NCBI RefSeq assembly: GCF_025836995.1
Contig: NZ_CP107546.1
Span: forward strand, 3,100,001 to 3,164,000
Length of the DNA stretch: 64,000 nt
Direction: 5' to 3'
Origin: Microbacterium sp. M28
GTDB lineage: Bacteria > Actinomycetota > Actinomycetes > Actinomycetales > Microbacteriaceae
Positions 1-8,606 of the stretch are shown piece by piece. Each line of letters starts with the position of its first letter. Position 1 is the stretch's first letter. A program made the translations under genes and the position numbers. The notes beneath the pieces are model-generated. The model did not search any database. It was not told the DNA's origin and worked only from the letters and a program-made list of their open reading frames with translations.

Positions 1-1218
1 GACGCCGTCCGCCGCTACGCGGAGAAGTTCGACAACTGGAGCCCGCCCTCCTACCGGCTCTCAGACGACGAAGTCGACGACATCATCGCGACGCTGGATC
101 CGCAGGTCATCGCCGACATCGAGTTCGTCCAGACGCAGGTCCGCCGCTTCGCGCAGGCGCAGCGCGACTCGCTCGTCGACATCGAGGTCGAGACGCTTCC
201 CGGCGTCTTCCTGGGTCAGAAGCACGTGCCGGTGCAGGCCGCCGGTGCCTACATCCCCGGCGGCAAGTACCCTCTCACCGCCTCCGCGCACATGACGATC
301 ATCACCGCGAAGGTCGCCGGCGTCCCCCGGGTCGTCGCGTGCACGCCGCCCATCCGCGGCGAGATCCCCGCGGCCACCGTGGCCGCGATGAAGATGGCGG
401 GCGCCGATGAGATCTACGTCCTCGGCGGAATCCAGGCTGTGGCGGCGATGGCCGTCGGCACCGACACGATCGAGCGGGTCAACATGATCGCCGGCCCAGG
501 CAACGCCTATGTCGCCGAGGCCAAGCGCCAGCTGTTCGGCGAGGTCGGCATCGACCTGTTCGCCGGTCCAACCGAGATCCTCATCGTGGCCGACGAGCAC
601 GCCGACCCGTTCTTCACCGCGGTCGACCTGCTGTCGCAGGCCGAGCACGGCCCGGAGTCCCCCGCCGTCCTCGTGACGACGTCGCAGGCCCTCGGCGAAC
701 AGGTCATCGAGTGGATCGAGAAGCTGCTCCCCGGGATGTCGACGCGCGACTACGCCGAACCGGCCTGGCGCGACTGGGGTCAGGTCATCGTCGCCGAGGA
801 TCTGGACGAGGCGTACCGCATCGCGGACGACTTCGCGTTCGAGCACGTGCAGGTGTTCACGCAGAACCCGCGGGAGGCGCTCACCCGCATGCACGATTAT
901 GGCGCGCTCTTCCTCGGGGAGAACACCTGCGTCTCCTACGGCGACAAGGTGATCGGCACGAACCACGTGCTCCCGACGCTGGGCGCCGCTCGCTACACGG
1001 GCGGGCTGTGGGTGGGCAAGTACCTGCGCACGGTCACCTATCAGGAGGTCACCTCGGCCGAGTCGTCCGCGCAGCTCGGCGAGGTGTGCGGTCGCGCGTC
1101 GCGCGTCGAACTGTTCGAGGGCCACGCCCGCTCGGGCGACGCCCGCGCCTGGCGGCACGCCGGAGCGGAGTACGAGTGGATCGAGGCGGCGCACCCCGCG
1201 GAGGCAGGCGTTCGATGA
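1..1218 (+). CDS. HisD-family dehydrogenase, 5' end outside window
   Basis: This is a zinc- and NAD-dependent dehydrogenase of the histidinol dehydrogenase family. The frame is open at base 1; 405 residues are visible, so roughly 30 N-terminal residues are missing. Family metal and catalytic residues are present, counted from the window edge: Q213 and H216 (SQAEHG), E281-H282 (FEHVQV), D315 (YGDKVIG) and H375 (GHARSG). The wording around PGGKYPLTASAHM and GTNHVLPT recalls the catabolic HisD-like branch that includes sulfopropanediol 3-dehydrogenase (HpsN) more than biosynthetic HisD. No his gene is nearby. The stop overlaps the start of the next gene (ATGA), and an SDR and an aldolase follow. 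A catabolic alcohol-to-acid oxidation is therefore inferred; the substrate is unknown. Confidence 0.9.
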   Translation, partial: DAVRRYAEKFDNWSPPSYRLSDDEVDDIIATLDPQVIADIEFVQTQVRRFAQAQRDSLVDIEVETLPGVFLGQKHVPVQAAGAYIPGGKYPLTASAHMTIITAKVAGVPRVVACTPPIRGEIPAATVAAMKMAGADEIYVLGGIQAVAAMAVGTDTIERVNMIAGPGNAYVAEAKRQLFGEVGIDLFAGPTEILIVADEHADPFFTAVDLLSQAEHGPESPAVLVTTSQALGEQVIEWIEKLLPGMSTRDYAEPAWRDWGQVIVAEDLDEAYRIADDFAFEHVQVFTQNPREALTRMHDYGALFLGENTCVSYGDKVIGTNHVLPTLGAARYTGGLWVGKYLRTVTYQEVTSAESSAQLGEVCGRASRVELFEGHARSGDARAWRHAGAEYEWIEAAHPAEAGVR

Positions 1219-1973
1219 CGGACCTCACCGATCGCATCGCGGTCGTCACCGGCGGCGGCAGCGGACTGGGCGCGGCGATCGCGCGGTCCCTGCACGCCGC
1301 CGGTGCGGAGGTCATCCTGGTCGGCCGCGACACCGCGAAGCTGGAAGCCGTGGCGACCGAGCTCGGCTCCCGAGCACGGTGGATCGCCGGCGACGTGTCG
1401 GATCCGGCATCCGTCGCCGCCCTGGCGGAATCGCTCGAGGGCACCGAGGTGTCGATCCTCGTCAACAACGCCGGCATCGCCGGGCCGGTGTCGGCGCTGG
1501 TCGACATCGAGGTCGACGACTGGGACGAGGTGTTCGACGTCAACGTCCGCGGCACGTTCATGATGTGCCGCGCGCTGCTGCCGGGCATGATCGCTCGAGG
1601 CGACGGCGACGTCATCAACGTCGCGTCGGTCTCCGGCAAGCGCCCGCTCGCACATCGGACCCCGTACTGCGCTTCGAAGATGGCGGTGATCGGCCTGACC
1701 TCGACGCTGGCGTTCGAGGTCGGCCCTGCCGGGGTACGGGTGAACACCCTCTCCCCCGGCCCCGTGGCCGGCCCGCGCATGGAGCGCAACTTCCGCCTCG
1801 AGGCGCAGCGCTCCGGCTCGTCGGTCGAGGATGCCGAGGCGGCGTTCGTCTCGCGTTCGGCGCTCGGCCGCATGGTCACCGAGGCGGAGGTCGGCTCCGC
1901 GGTCGTCGCGATGCTCGGGATGCCGGGGATGTGCGGCGCGGACGTCGACCTGTCCGCGGGCATGGTGGCGTGA
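1215..1973 (+). CDS. SDR-family oxidoreductase
   Basis: This is a 252-residue short-chain dehydrogenase/reductase. It has the N-terminal Rossmann motif TGGGSGLG, the structural motif NNAG, a catalytic serine in VASVSG and the YxxxK pair in YCASK. The length is normal for a classical SDR. The ATG at 1215 overlaps the stop of the HisD-type gene, and its own stop overlaps the start of the aldolase gene, so the three are almost certainly one translationally coupled operon. It probably oxidises or reduces an intermediate in the same catabolic route as its neighbours. The substrate cannot be read from sequence. Confidence 0.93.
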   Translation: MTDLTDRIAVVTGGGSGLGAAIARSLHAAGAEVILVGRDTAKLEAVATELGSRARWIAGDVSDPASVAALAESLEGTEVSILVNNAGIAGPVSALVDIEVDDWDEVFDVNVRGTFMMCRALLPGMIARGDGDVINVASVSGKRPLAHRTPYCASKMAVIGLTSTLAFEVGPAGVRVNTLSPGPVAGPRMERNFRLEAQRSGSSVEDAEAAFVSRSALGRMVTEAEVGSAVVAMLGMPGMCGADVDLSAGMVA

Positions 1974-2716
1974 TGACCGCGTCACTGCGGGAGCGAGCGC
2001 TGGACGGCGAGCGGCTCGTGGGTGTCCTCGTGCGGATGCCGGCGGAAGAGCTCGTCGAGATGTCGGCGATCGCCGGCATGGACTTCGTGCTGATCGACTG
2101 CGAACACGGACCGGCGGATCTCATCGCGCTGCGCAACCACATCGCTCTGGCGGGCGTGCACGACGTGCCGGTCGTCGTGCGCGTGGGCGAGGACGACCGC
2201 AACCAGATCCTCCGCGTCCTCGATCAGGGGGCGCAGGGCATCCTCGCCCCGCATCTGGACACATCGGATGACGCGGCCGCCCTGGTGGATGCCGCGATGT
2301 ATCCGCCGGTCGGGTCGCGCGGCTTCGCGACGTACAGCCGCGCCGGACGGTTCGGGCAGACACCACCGGCGGCGCACAAGGACTGGTTCCTGGAGAACAC
2401 GCTGGTGCTGGGCATGATCGAGTCGCCGGGCGGCGTCGCTGCCGCGGCGGGGATCATCGCGACGCCTCGGCTGGACGGCATCATGATCGGGCCGGCCGAT
2501 CTCGCGGCCTCCAGCGGGGAATCCGATCCACCGCTCGCCGAGGCCATCGCCTCCGTGAACGCCGAGCTCGCTGCGGCCGGTTCGCTGCGGATGGACATCG
2601 TCGGCACCCGCGAGGGCGGCGAGCAGGCGTTCGCGGACGGAGCGAACCTGGTCGTCTACAACCTGGCGTCCTCGCTCATGCAGCATCTGCAGGCATTGGC
2701 GGCGCCGACCCGCTGA
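1973..2716 (+). CDS. HpcH/HpaI-family aldolase
   Basis: This is a 247-residue class II (metal-dependent) aldolase of the HpcH/HpaI family, a TIM barrel that cleaves or forms 4-hydroxy-2-oxo acids to give pyruvate plus an aldehyde. Family signatures visible are IDCEHGP near residue 42, the metal-binding glutamate in GMIESPGG, and MIGPADLAASSGE. The start ATG shares its A with the TGA of the SDR gene. As the third gene of a HisD-like/SDR/aldolase operon it probably performs the carbon-carbon cleavage step after oxidation. Relatives include 2-dehydro-3-deoxyglucarate aldolase and 4-hydroxy-2-oxoheptanedioate aldolase; I cannot choose between them. Confidence 0.9.
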   Translation: MTASLRERALDGERLVGVLVRMPAEELVEMSAIAGMDFVLIDCEHGPADLIALRNHIALAGVHDVPVVVRVGEDDRNQILRVLDQGAQGILAPHLDTSDDAAALVDAAMYPPVGSRGFATYSRAGRFGQTPPAAHKDWFLENTLVLGMIESPGGVAAAAGIIATPRLDGIMIGPADLAASSGESDPPLAEAIASVNAELAAAGSLRMDIVGTREGGEQAFADGANLVVYNLASSLMQHLQALAAPTR

Positions 2717-2752
2717 GCACGCGCCGAGCGGCAGGGGATCCACGGCCTCCCG

Positions 2753-3439
2753 TCAGATCCGCTGCCGCTCGCGCCAGGTGCCGACGAGATCGCTGAACTC
2801 CCGCGGCCGTTCGAGGGGCACCAGGTGCCCGGCATCCACGGAGACCAGGCGCGTACACGCGATCTCATGGGCGATCTCGGCGTGGAAGGTCGGCGGGCAC
2901 AGGGCATCCTCGCGGCCGGAGATGACCAGCGCCGGCATCGGCAGCCGCGACAGCCGGGGCAGCAGATCGGTGCGCGTGCTCTGCATGCGCAGCTGCGCGC
3001 GCAGGTGCGCCGCACTCGTCTCGTCTCCCATGCGGAGCGTGCGCTCCACGAGATCGGGTCGGCGCAGGCGGACGTCTTCTGAGAGGAGCAGTGGAAGGAT
3101 GCCGTGCTGCAGGTCGCGTGCCGTGTCTCCGGCATCCAGTCGGCGCAGCCATTCCTGCCAGCCGTCCTGCTGCGCCCGTGTGGGGGCTTTCGCGTTCGTC
3201 GAGGAGAGGACCAGTCCGGTCACGCGCTCCGGCGCCCGCAGGGCGAGCGCCATCGCGACGATGGCGCCCAGGGAGAGCCCTGCGAGGACGAACCGATTCG
3301 GCAGTTCCGCGAGGAGCGCGTCGACCTGATCGTCGATCGTCTCGTGCGCGAGCGACGGCGTCAGCGTCTCGCCGAACTCGCAGTCGGACCAGAGGTCCGC
3401 CGAGCAGTTCATGCCCGGCAGCAGGACGATCGGATGCAC
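2753..3439 (-). CDS. alpha/beta hydrolase
   Basis: This is a 228-residue alpha/beta hydrolase with nucleophile S56 in GLSLG, candidate acid D178 in SGREDAL and histidine H205 in DAGHLVP. It opens directly with the oxyanion strand IVLLPGM and has no signal peptide, so it is probably cytosolic. It resembles esterases and enol-lactonases. The GTG start begins one base after the TGA of the upstream permease gene, so it is the last gene of the leftward ABC-transporter operon. It may hydrolyse an ester or lactone of the imported compound. Confidence 0.88.
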   Translation of the reverse strand: MHPIVLLPGMNCSADLWSDCEFGETLTPSLAHETIDDQVDALLAELPNRFVLAGLSLGAIVAMALALRAPERVTGLVLSSTNAKAPTRAQQDGWQEWLRRLDAGDTARDLQHGILPLLLSEDVRLRRPDLVERTLRMGDETSAAHLRAQLRMQSTRTDLLPRLSRLPMPALVISGREDALCPPTFHAEIAHEIACTRLVSVDAGHLVPLERPREFSDLVGTWRERQRI

Positions 3440-3440
3440 G

Positions 3441-4334
3441 TCAGCCCTTGACGGCGCCGTCGCTCAGACCCGCCACCAGGTATTTCTGCGCGATGAAGGC
3501 GATCACGAACACCGGGATGGTCAGGAGCATGGATGCCGCGCCGGCCTGCTGCAGCATCGGCAGCGTCTGCCCGAGCTGTGTCGCGATGAACACCGGAACC
3601 GTCTTGGAGGACGTATCGGTGAGTACCAGGGCGGTGAGGTACTCCTGGAAGGCGAACAGGAAGACGAAGATCCCCGCGGTGAGGATGCCGGGGCCCATGA
3701 GCGGGATCATGACGCGCCGCAGCATCCCGATGCGGGTGCAGCCGTCGATCATCGCGGCCTCGTCCAGTTCGCGCGGGATCTCGGCGAAGAAGTTCCGCAG
3801 CAGCCAGATCGTGAACGGCTGGTTGATCGCGACCAGGGCGATGGCGAGCGCGAAGGTGGTGTCGTAGATGCCGATGGCGCGGCTGATGTCGTACATCGGC
3901 AGCACAACGGCGAAGCGGGGCAGGGCGCGGAAGATCAGCGCAAGGATCAGCAGCAGCGCCGACACGTAGCTCGGGAAGCGCGACAACGCGTAGGCCGCCG
4001 GGATGCCGATGACGAGGGCGATCACGGTCGAGACGACGGCGACCACGATGGTGTTGACGAGATAGTCCGCGAAGTAGGTCGTCTGCCACAGGTCCACGAA
4101 GGCCGTGAGGGTCGGCTCGTATCCCCACAGCACGGGCGGGTTCGAGAAGGCGACGTCGGTCGGCTTGGTGACCGACAGCGCCATCCAGATGAACGGACTG
4201 AGCATCACCACGCACAGGATCGCCAGCAGGATGCCGGTGATCACCGGCGGCCGGCGACGGGAGCCGGAGCGGCGCTTGCCGGTGCCGGCCGTGGTGACGG
4301 CGCGGGTGGAAAGGTCGAGGTCCGTGAGCGTCAT
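3441..4334 (-). CDS. Carbohydrate ABC transporter permease (MalG-like)
   Basis: This is a 297-residue inner-membrane permease of the MalG/UgpE type. A cytoplasmic, Lys/Arg-rich N-terminus precedes the first membrane helix near residue 35, and about six helices follow. The cytoplasmic EAA loop, which docks the ATPase, is visible as ELDEAAMIDGCTRIG. The ATG overlaps the TGA of the partner permease gene. With that gene and the binding lipoprotein it forms a sugar- or polyol-type importer. No ATPase gene lies in the operon, so a shared MsmK/UgpC-type ATPase encoded elsewhere is expected. Confidence 0.92.
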   Translation of the reverse strand: MTLTDLDLSTRAVTTAGTGKRRSGSRRRPPVITGILLAILCVVMLSPFIWMALSVTKPTDVAFSNPPVLWGYEPTLTAFVDLWQTTYFADYLVNTIVVAVVSTVIALVIGIPAAYALSRFPSYVSALLLILALIFRALPRFAVVLPMYDISRAIGIYDTTFALAIALVAINQPFTIWLLRNFFAEIPRELDEAAMIDGCTRIGMLRRVMIPLMGPGILTAGIFVFLFAFQEYLTALVLTDTSSKTVPVFIATQLGQTLPMLQQAGAASMLLTIPVFVIAFIAQKYLVAGLSDGAVKG

Positions 4335-5209
4335 CGTTCGGCCTTCGCTTCCTTGAAGATGCCCCGGATGAACGGGATCAGCATGATGAGGATGAGGATG
4401 ATCGTGAGCACGTTGATCGCGCTGCCGAGCCCGAGCTTCTGGGCGCCGTCGGCGAAGGCGACGGAGTAGACGTAGAGCATGATCGACTCGTTGCCGATCG
4501 ACGCGGCCTGCGGGGAGAGCGGGATCAGGTTGTCGAACATGCGCAGCACGTCCATGATCGTGATCAGCGTGACGAAGCCGAGCACGCCGCGGATCGTCGG
4601 GATGATGACGTGCAGGTGCGTCTGCAGGGCGTTCGCGCCGTCGATCTTCGACGCCTCGCGCAGCTCTGCCGGCACGCCCTGGAGGCCGGCGAGGATGATG
4701 AGCATCGCGAACGGCAGCATGTGCCACACGGTGTTCGCGATGACGAGGATGGCGTTGGGCACCTGGTCGGTGAACCAGAGCACCTGCGTGCCGCCGAAGA
4801 AGCCGATCAGCCGGTTGACGACCCCACCGAAGTTGTCGTCGAACAGCCACGAGAACGCGACGGCGCCGACGAGGTTCGGCAGCACGTACGAGACGAGCAT
4901 GATGCCCAGCACCAGCGGTCGCGACGTGGTGATGCGGTTGATGCCGGTGGCGATGATGTAGCCGAGGAAGAGCAGGATGATCGTCGTCACGACGGTCACC
5001 GCCACCGTGAACATCACGGCGCTGCCGAAGCGCGGATCGGTCAGTGCGTCGGCGAAGTTGGCGAAGCCGACGAACGTTCCAGGGGTTCCGTACCTGACCT
5101 CTTCGAGACTCCACTGGATCGTCTTGATCAGCGGGAGGACGAGGAGTCCTCCCATCACGACGACGCTCGGGAGCACGAGCAGCCAGAATTCACGTGCCTT
5201 CATTGGCAT
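4331..5209 (-). CDS. Carbohydrate ABC transporter permease (MalF/UgpA-like)
   Basis: This is a 292-residue inner-membrane permease with a first membrane helix at about residues 10-32 and about six helices in all. The EAA loop reads ELREASKIDGANALQ. It is the first of two permeases in the leftward operon and forms the heterodimeric channel with the MalG-like subunit encoded immediately downstream. Its start lies 68 bases after the stop of the solute-binding protein gene. A good Shine-Dalgarno (rc of catcctttcc, AAAGGATG) precedes the ATG. Confidence 0.92.
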   Translation of the reverse strand: MPMKAREFWLLVLPSVVVMGGLLVLPLIKTIQWSLEEVRYGTPGTFVGFANFADALTDPRFGSAVMFTVAVTVVTTIILLFLGYIIATGINRITTSRPLVLGIMLVSYVLPNLVGAVAFSWLFDDNFGGVVNRLIGFFGGTQVLWFTDQVPNAILVIANTVWHMLPFAMLIILAGLQGVPAELREASKIDGANALQTHLHVIIPTIRGVLGFVTLITIMDVLRMFDNLIPLSPQAASIGNESIMLYVYSVAFADGAQKLGLGSAINVLTIILILIMLIPFIRGIFKEAKAER

Positions 5210-5277
5210 CCTTTCCGGGGTGACGGTGATCCGGATGCCGTGGCTCCCGGATCACCGTCATCGGACGTCGGTCGAAC

Positions 5278-6585
5278 TCAGCCCGCGATGTTCTCGCCGG
5301 CGGCCTGCATCTGTGCGAGACCATCGTCCACGGTCGTCTTGCCGTTGATGACGTCGACGAGGATCGGACGGATCTCGTTGGTGATGTCGGCCAGCGAGGC
5401 GTTGACGATCGGCGGCATGGCCGACGCGATCGAATCGTTGGCTGCTTCACCGTACGGCGAGTTGTCCGCGGTCACCATGCCCTCGCGTGCCGGGTAGGCC
5501 GCGGGGACGGAGGCGGTCGAGGCGTCCTCGCTCACGGCCGACGCCATCATGACGAACAGCATCTCGTGATCGAGCTTCGTGTTGAAGGGGATCGACCAGC
5601 CGTCGATGGAGAGCCGGTTGTAGGAGAACTCCGCGTCGGAGGTCAGCTTGGGGGCCCCGGCGAAGCCGAAGGAGTCGGCGAGCTTGGAGTTCGCGGGCAG
5701 CGTCAGGTCGTTCATGCGGCCGGAGAACATGATGGACATCGCGGCGGTGCCGTTGTACATCTGCTGCTGGACCTTGGGCTGGTCGAACGTCGTGACCTGC
5801 GGGTCCATGTAGGGCTTCAGTGTGATGAGCGCTTCGAGCGCCTGCTTCGCCTCCGGCGTGTTCAGGGTGACGTTGCCTGACTCGTCGACGAAATCAGCGC
5901 CGAGCGAGTTCATGGCTGCTTCGTAACTGGTCGTGACATCGCTGGTCGCGAGCCAGGGCAGCGCGATCGGGTAGTCCATGACTCCGGCATCCTGGATCGC
6001 CTGGGCCGCCGCGATCATCTCGTCGAAGGTCGTCGGCACGTCGAGTCCGAGGTCTTCGAACACGTCGGTGCGGTAGGCCATGACGAACATCTGTGCCTGC
6101 ATCGGCAGGGCGTACAGTTCCCCGTCGAACGACATGCCCTCGCGCATCGATTCGCTGATCGCGTCCAGGCCGTAGTCGTCGGCGTACTTCTCGTACAGGT
6201 CGTTGAGGGGGACGAGCTTCTCGTCGCTCGCGAGGCCGGGGATGACGAATCCGTAGGTCTCGATGATGTCGTAGGTGCCGGTTTCACCGGAGAGGGTCGC
6301 GGTCGTCTTGGTGACCTGCCCGCCGAAGTCGATGGGGTCGTGCTTCAGGGTCACATCGTCGGTGGTGCAGCTGGAGACCATCGTGTCCGTGAACGGGTCG
6401 ATGGCGGAGGAGTTGTAGGCGAGGACGTTGACCGTCGTCTTACCTTCGGGCGCGGTGTAGTCGCACGACACCGTTGTCGCGTTCTCGTTGTCGGTACGAC
6501 TGCCGGCTCCGCAGCTGGTGAGGGCGACTGTGCCCACGGCTGCGAGTGCGAGAACCGGCAGGATCCGATGCTTCATGTGTGCCAT
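5278..6585 (-). CDS. Extracellular solute-binding lipoprotein (sugar ABC importer)
   Basis: This is a 435-residue substrate-binding protein of the family-1 (MalE/UgpB) class. It begins with a lipoprotein signal peptide; the lipobox is LTSC with the lipidated cysteine at residue 25, so it is tethered outside the membrane. It heads the operon that carries the two permeases and the hydrolase. I chose the ATG at 6585 because a -10-like TACCAT (6593-6598, minus strand) ends seven bases before it and no Shine-Dalgarno is visible, the pattern of a leaderless start. An in-frame ATG at 6576 would also give a good signal peptide. The ligand is unknown; the divergent layout with the HisD/SDR/aldolase genes suggests it feeds that pathway. 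Confidence 0.92.
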   Translation of the reverse strand: MAHMKHRILPVLALAAVGTVALTSCGAGSRTDNENATTVSCDYTAPEGKTTVNVLAYNSSAIDPFTDTMVSSCTTDDVTLKHDPIDFGGQVTKTTATLSGETGTYDIIETYGFVIPGLASDEKLVPLNDLYEKYADDYGLDAISESMREGMSFDGELYALPMQAQMFVMAYRTDVFEDLGLDVPTTFDEMIAAAQAIQDAGVMDYPIALPWLATSDVTTSYEAAMNSLGADFVDESGNVTLNTPEAKQALEALITLKPYMDPQVTTFDQPKVQQQMYNGTAAMSIMFSGRMNDLTLPANSKLADSFGFAGAPKLTSDAEFSYNRLSIDGWSIPFNTKLDHEMLFVMMASAVSEDASTASVPAAYPAREGMVTADNSPYGEAANDSIASAMPPIVNASLADITNEIRPILVDVINGKTTVDDGLAQMQAAGENIAG

Positions 6586-6592
6586 ACGGCCG

Positions 6593-6665
6593 ATGGTATA
6601 CGTATGCAGTCGAGTATGGGAAGCCTAAGTTAGAGAATCCTCCATAACGGTCTGAATACGTATAC
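6593..6665. promoter_or_regulatory. Paired inverted operators upstream of the binding-protein gene
   Basis: Two copies of GTATACGTAT lie in opposite orientation, at 6596-6605 and 6656-6665, with centres exactly 60 bases apart. Similarity extends outward to GTATACGTATnCAG. The proximal copy overlaps the -10-like hexamer of the leftward transporter operon (6593-6598). The GTnnAC core is typical of GntR-family sites, and the 60-bp spacing would suit repression by looping. The regulator gene is not in the window. The repeat is seen directly; its role is inferred. Confidence 0.6.
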
Positions 6666-6807
6666 TTATCCATTTTGACGCGGAATGCCGCGTGCTATGC
6701 GAGTCGGCGGGCGGTCGATGTCGGCGCGGCGGCGTACGCTGAGCTCACCTCACCGACGAGGCAGTCTCGACACGAGATGAAGAGCATACGGAACCGGAGT
6801 GAAGAAC

Positions 6808-7317
6808 ATGAACGAGACGATCATCACCGTCGTGGGCAACCTGACCGCCGAACCCGAGCTGCGCCAGACGCAGGGCGGGGTCGCGGTCGCCAGCTTCACA
6901 ATCGCCAGCACGCCGCGCAGCTTCGACCGACAGGCGAACGAGTGGAAAGACGGCGACGCTCTTTTCATGCGCTGCTCCGCCTGGCGGGATCTTGCGACGA
7001 ACATCACAGGCTCGCTCACCAAGGGCATGCGCGTGATCGCCAGCGGGCGGCTGCAGCAGCGCGAGTATCAGGACCGCGAGGGCAACAACCGCGTCAGCAT
7101 GGAGCTGCAGATCGACGAGATCGGACCGTCGCTGCGATATGCGACCGCGCAGGTGACGCGCGAGGAGCGGTCGGGCGGGAGCTTCGGAGGCGGGCAGGCC
7201 CGGGATGCTGCGGTGACTGCGCCTGCGGGGGCCGGCGGTGGATCGGGCACGACGGACGGATGGGCGGCGCCGGGGCAGAGCTGGGCGGCGAGCGGGGTGG
7301 ATGAGACGCCGTTCTGA
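6808..7317 (+). CDS. ssb: Single-stranded DNA-binding protein
   Basis: This is a 169-residue SSB. An N-terminal OB fold covers about residues 1-110 and includes [12 protein letters not shown] and [10 protein letters not shown] Gly/Ala-rich linker and an acidic tail ending DETPF follow. The tail is the protein-interaction tip, a slight variant of the usual DDEPF/DDIPF. I take the ATG at 6808 because GGAG at 6796-6799 is correctly spaced; the GTG at 6799 would overlap that site. It stands alone rather than beside rpsF and rpsR, so it may be an accessory SSB paralogue used in recombination or competence-like functions instead of the replicative one. Confidence 0.93.
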   Translation: MNETIITVVGNLTAEPELRQTQGGVAVASFTIASTPRSFDRQANEWKDGDALFMRCSAWRDLATNITGSLTKGMRVIASGRLQQREYQDREGNNRVSMELQIDEIGPSLRYATAQVTREERSGGSFGGGQARDAAVTAPAGAGGGSGTTDGWAAPGQSWAASGVDETPF

Positions 7318-7341
7318 CTCCCATCGATGTGCGCGGAGCCG

Positions 7342-8232
7342 CTATGTGCAGCGCGACGCGATCGCCAGACTTTCGGCCATCTCCAGGATCCGGTCGGCTT
7401 CCCGCGGATCGGTGAACGCATTGGGCGCCGGGCGCTCGCGCGGTGAACCCGACAGTTCGAAGGCCGCGGAAGGCACGTAGTACTGTCCGGGCACGGCGTC
7501 GGATGCCAGCGCGGCGAGCGCAGTTTCCGCTGCTTGGCGAGGCGTGCTGCCGAGGCGTTCGACGAACCGGCTGGTGGCGGCGGGCGCCCGTTTGCGAGCG
7601 TCGGCCGCGATGCCGGTGCCCGGCACCACGCCGGGATGGCACAGTTGCACGTTCACGCCCCAGATGCCTGCGACGCTGGACTGAGCGAGCGCGTAGGCGT
7701 AGATCCCGAGTGCACGCTTGGATGCCGCGTAGGCACGCAGCGGGTGATATCGCCGCTCGGATTGCAGATCATCCAGTCGCCCGTGCGGGGCGGCGAGGCT
7801 GAGCTGCACGGCAATACGTGCGCGGCTGCGTCGAAGCAACGGCAGCAGCAGTAGCGTCAGCGCGTAATGGCCGAGGAAGTTGGTCTGGAGATGCAGCTCG
7901 ATCCCCTGCTCGGTCAGGTGACGCTCGGCATCGCCGAGTAGCACGACGCCGGCGTTCATCACGTAGAGATCGACGGCCTCGCCCTCGGCGCGCAACTCCA
8001 TCGCGAGTGCCGTCACGGTCTCCGGACGGGCGAGATCGAGATCGCGGACGTCGATCTCGGCGTCCGGGACCGATGCGAGGATGCTGCGGGCGGCGGCATC
8101 TCCCCTGAGCCGGCTGCGCACCGGGAGGATCAACCGTGCGCCTTCCTCCGCCAGGCTGCGGGCGATCTCGAGTCCGACGCCATTGCTGGCGCCTGTCACG
8201 AGCGCGCGTTTGCCCGTCCACCGACCTGACAT
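7342..8232 (-). CDS. SDR-family oxidoreductase (retinol-dehydrogenase-like)
   Basis: This is a 296-residue short-chain dehydrogenase with TGASNGVG, an NAG motif (VMNAGVVL) and catalytic YAASK near the middle. The sequence around the NAG strand and the length resemble the retinol-dehydrogenase-like and protochlorophyllide-reductase-like SDRs. The start is placed at 8232 because GGAG sits six bases before that ATG; an in-frame ATG at 8265 has no such site. It is convergent with ssb, and no operon partner is visible. The substrate is unknown. Confidence 0.88.
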   Translation of the reverse strand: MSGRWTGKRALVTGASNGVGLEIARSLAEEGARLILPVRSRLRGDAAARSILASVPDAEIDVRDLDLARPETVTALAMELRAEGEAVDLYVMNAGVVLLGDAERHLTEQGIELHLQTNFLGHYALTLLLLPLLRRSRARIAVQLSLAAPHGRLDDLQSERRYHPLRAYAASKRALGIYAYALAQSSVAGIWGVNVQLCHPGVVPGTGIAADARKRAPAATSRFVERLGSTPRQAAETALAALASDAVPGQYYVPSAAFELSGSPRERPAPNAFTDPREADRILEMAESLAIASRCT

Positions 8233-8438
8233 CACGACTCCGATTCGCGCAGAGGATCCATTCAATGATCAAGAGCGCGCGGGGTCCTGCCTGATACATC
8301 TGGCAGGACCGCAGGCCATGTCAGCAGTAGTTGCAGACCCGCTCGGGGGTAGTGACGACCGCGAGGCCAAGGAGCGTGTGCCGGGCGCTACTCTGATCGT
8401 CGTGCACGCTGCACTTTTCGGGGAGAAACGAGGACTCC

Positions 8439-8606
8439 ATGCCGCCACAACCCACCCTGCTTTTTCTGCACGGCGTCGGGACCGGAGACCACGAGGATCA
8501 TTGGTGCACCACGCTTGAGAAGAGCTTGTCCGCCGCAGGCTACCCCGATCTCATCGGTACCACCACAATCGCACCGCACGAGGAATCTGGGGATACTCAC
8601 ACATGA
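8439..8606 (+). pseudogene. N-terminal remnant of an alpha/beta hydrolase
   Basis: A short frame of 55 residues starts at ATG 8439 behind AGGA. It opens like an alpha/beta hydrolase, with the oxyanion segment LLFLHGVGTGDHEDHW and a helix LEKSLSAAGY, then stops after a few unrelated residues. The catalytic serine region and everything after it are absent, so as an enzyme it is truncated. Its stop overlaps the start of the next gene (ATGA), so it still leads a three-gene operon and may be translated. Either a deletion fused this stub to the downstream membrane-protein gene, or it now serves only as a coupling leader. Confidence 0.55.

Noticed and set aside
1..1218. Calling the first gene biosynthetic hisD
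   Set aside because: No other his genes are in view, and the operon partners (SDR, HpcH/HpaI aldolase) and sequence style fit a catabolic HisD-like enzyme better. The left context is outside the window, so this is not final.
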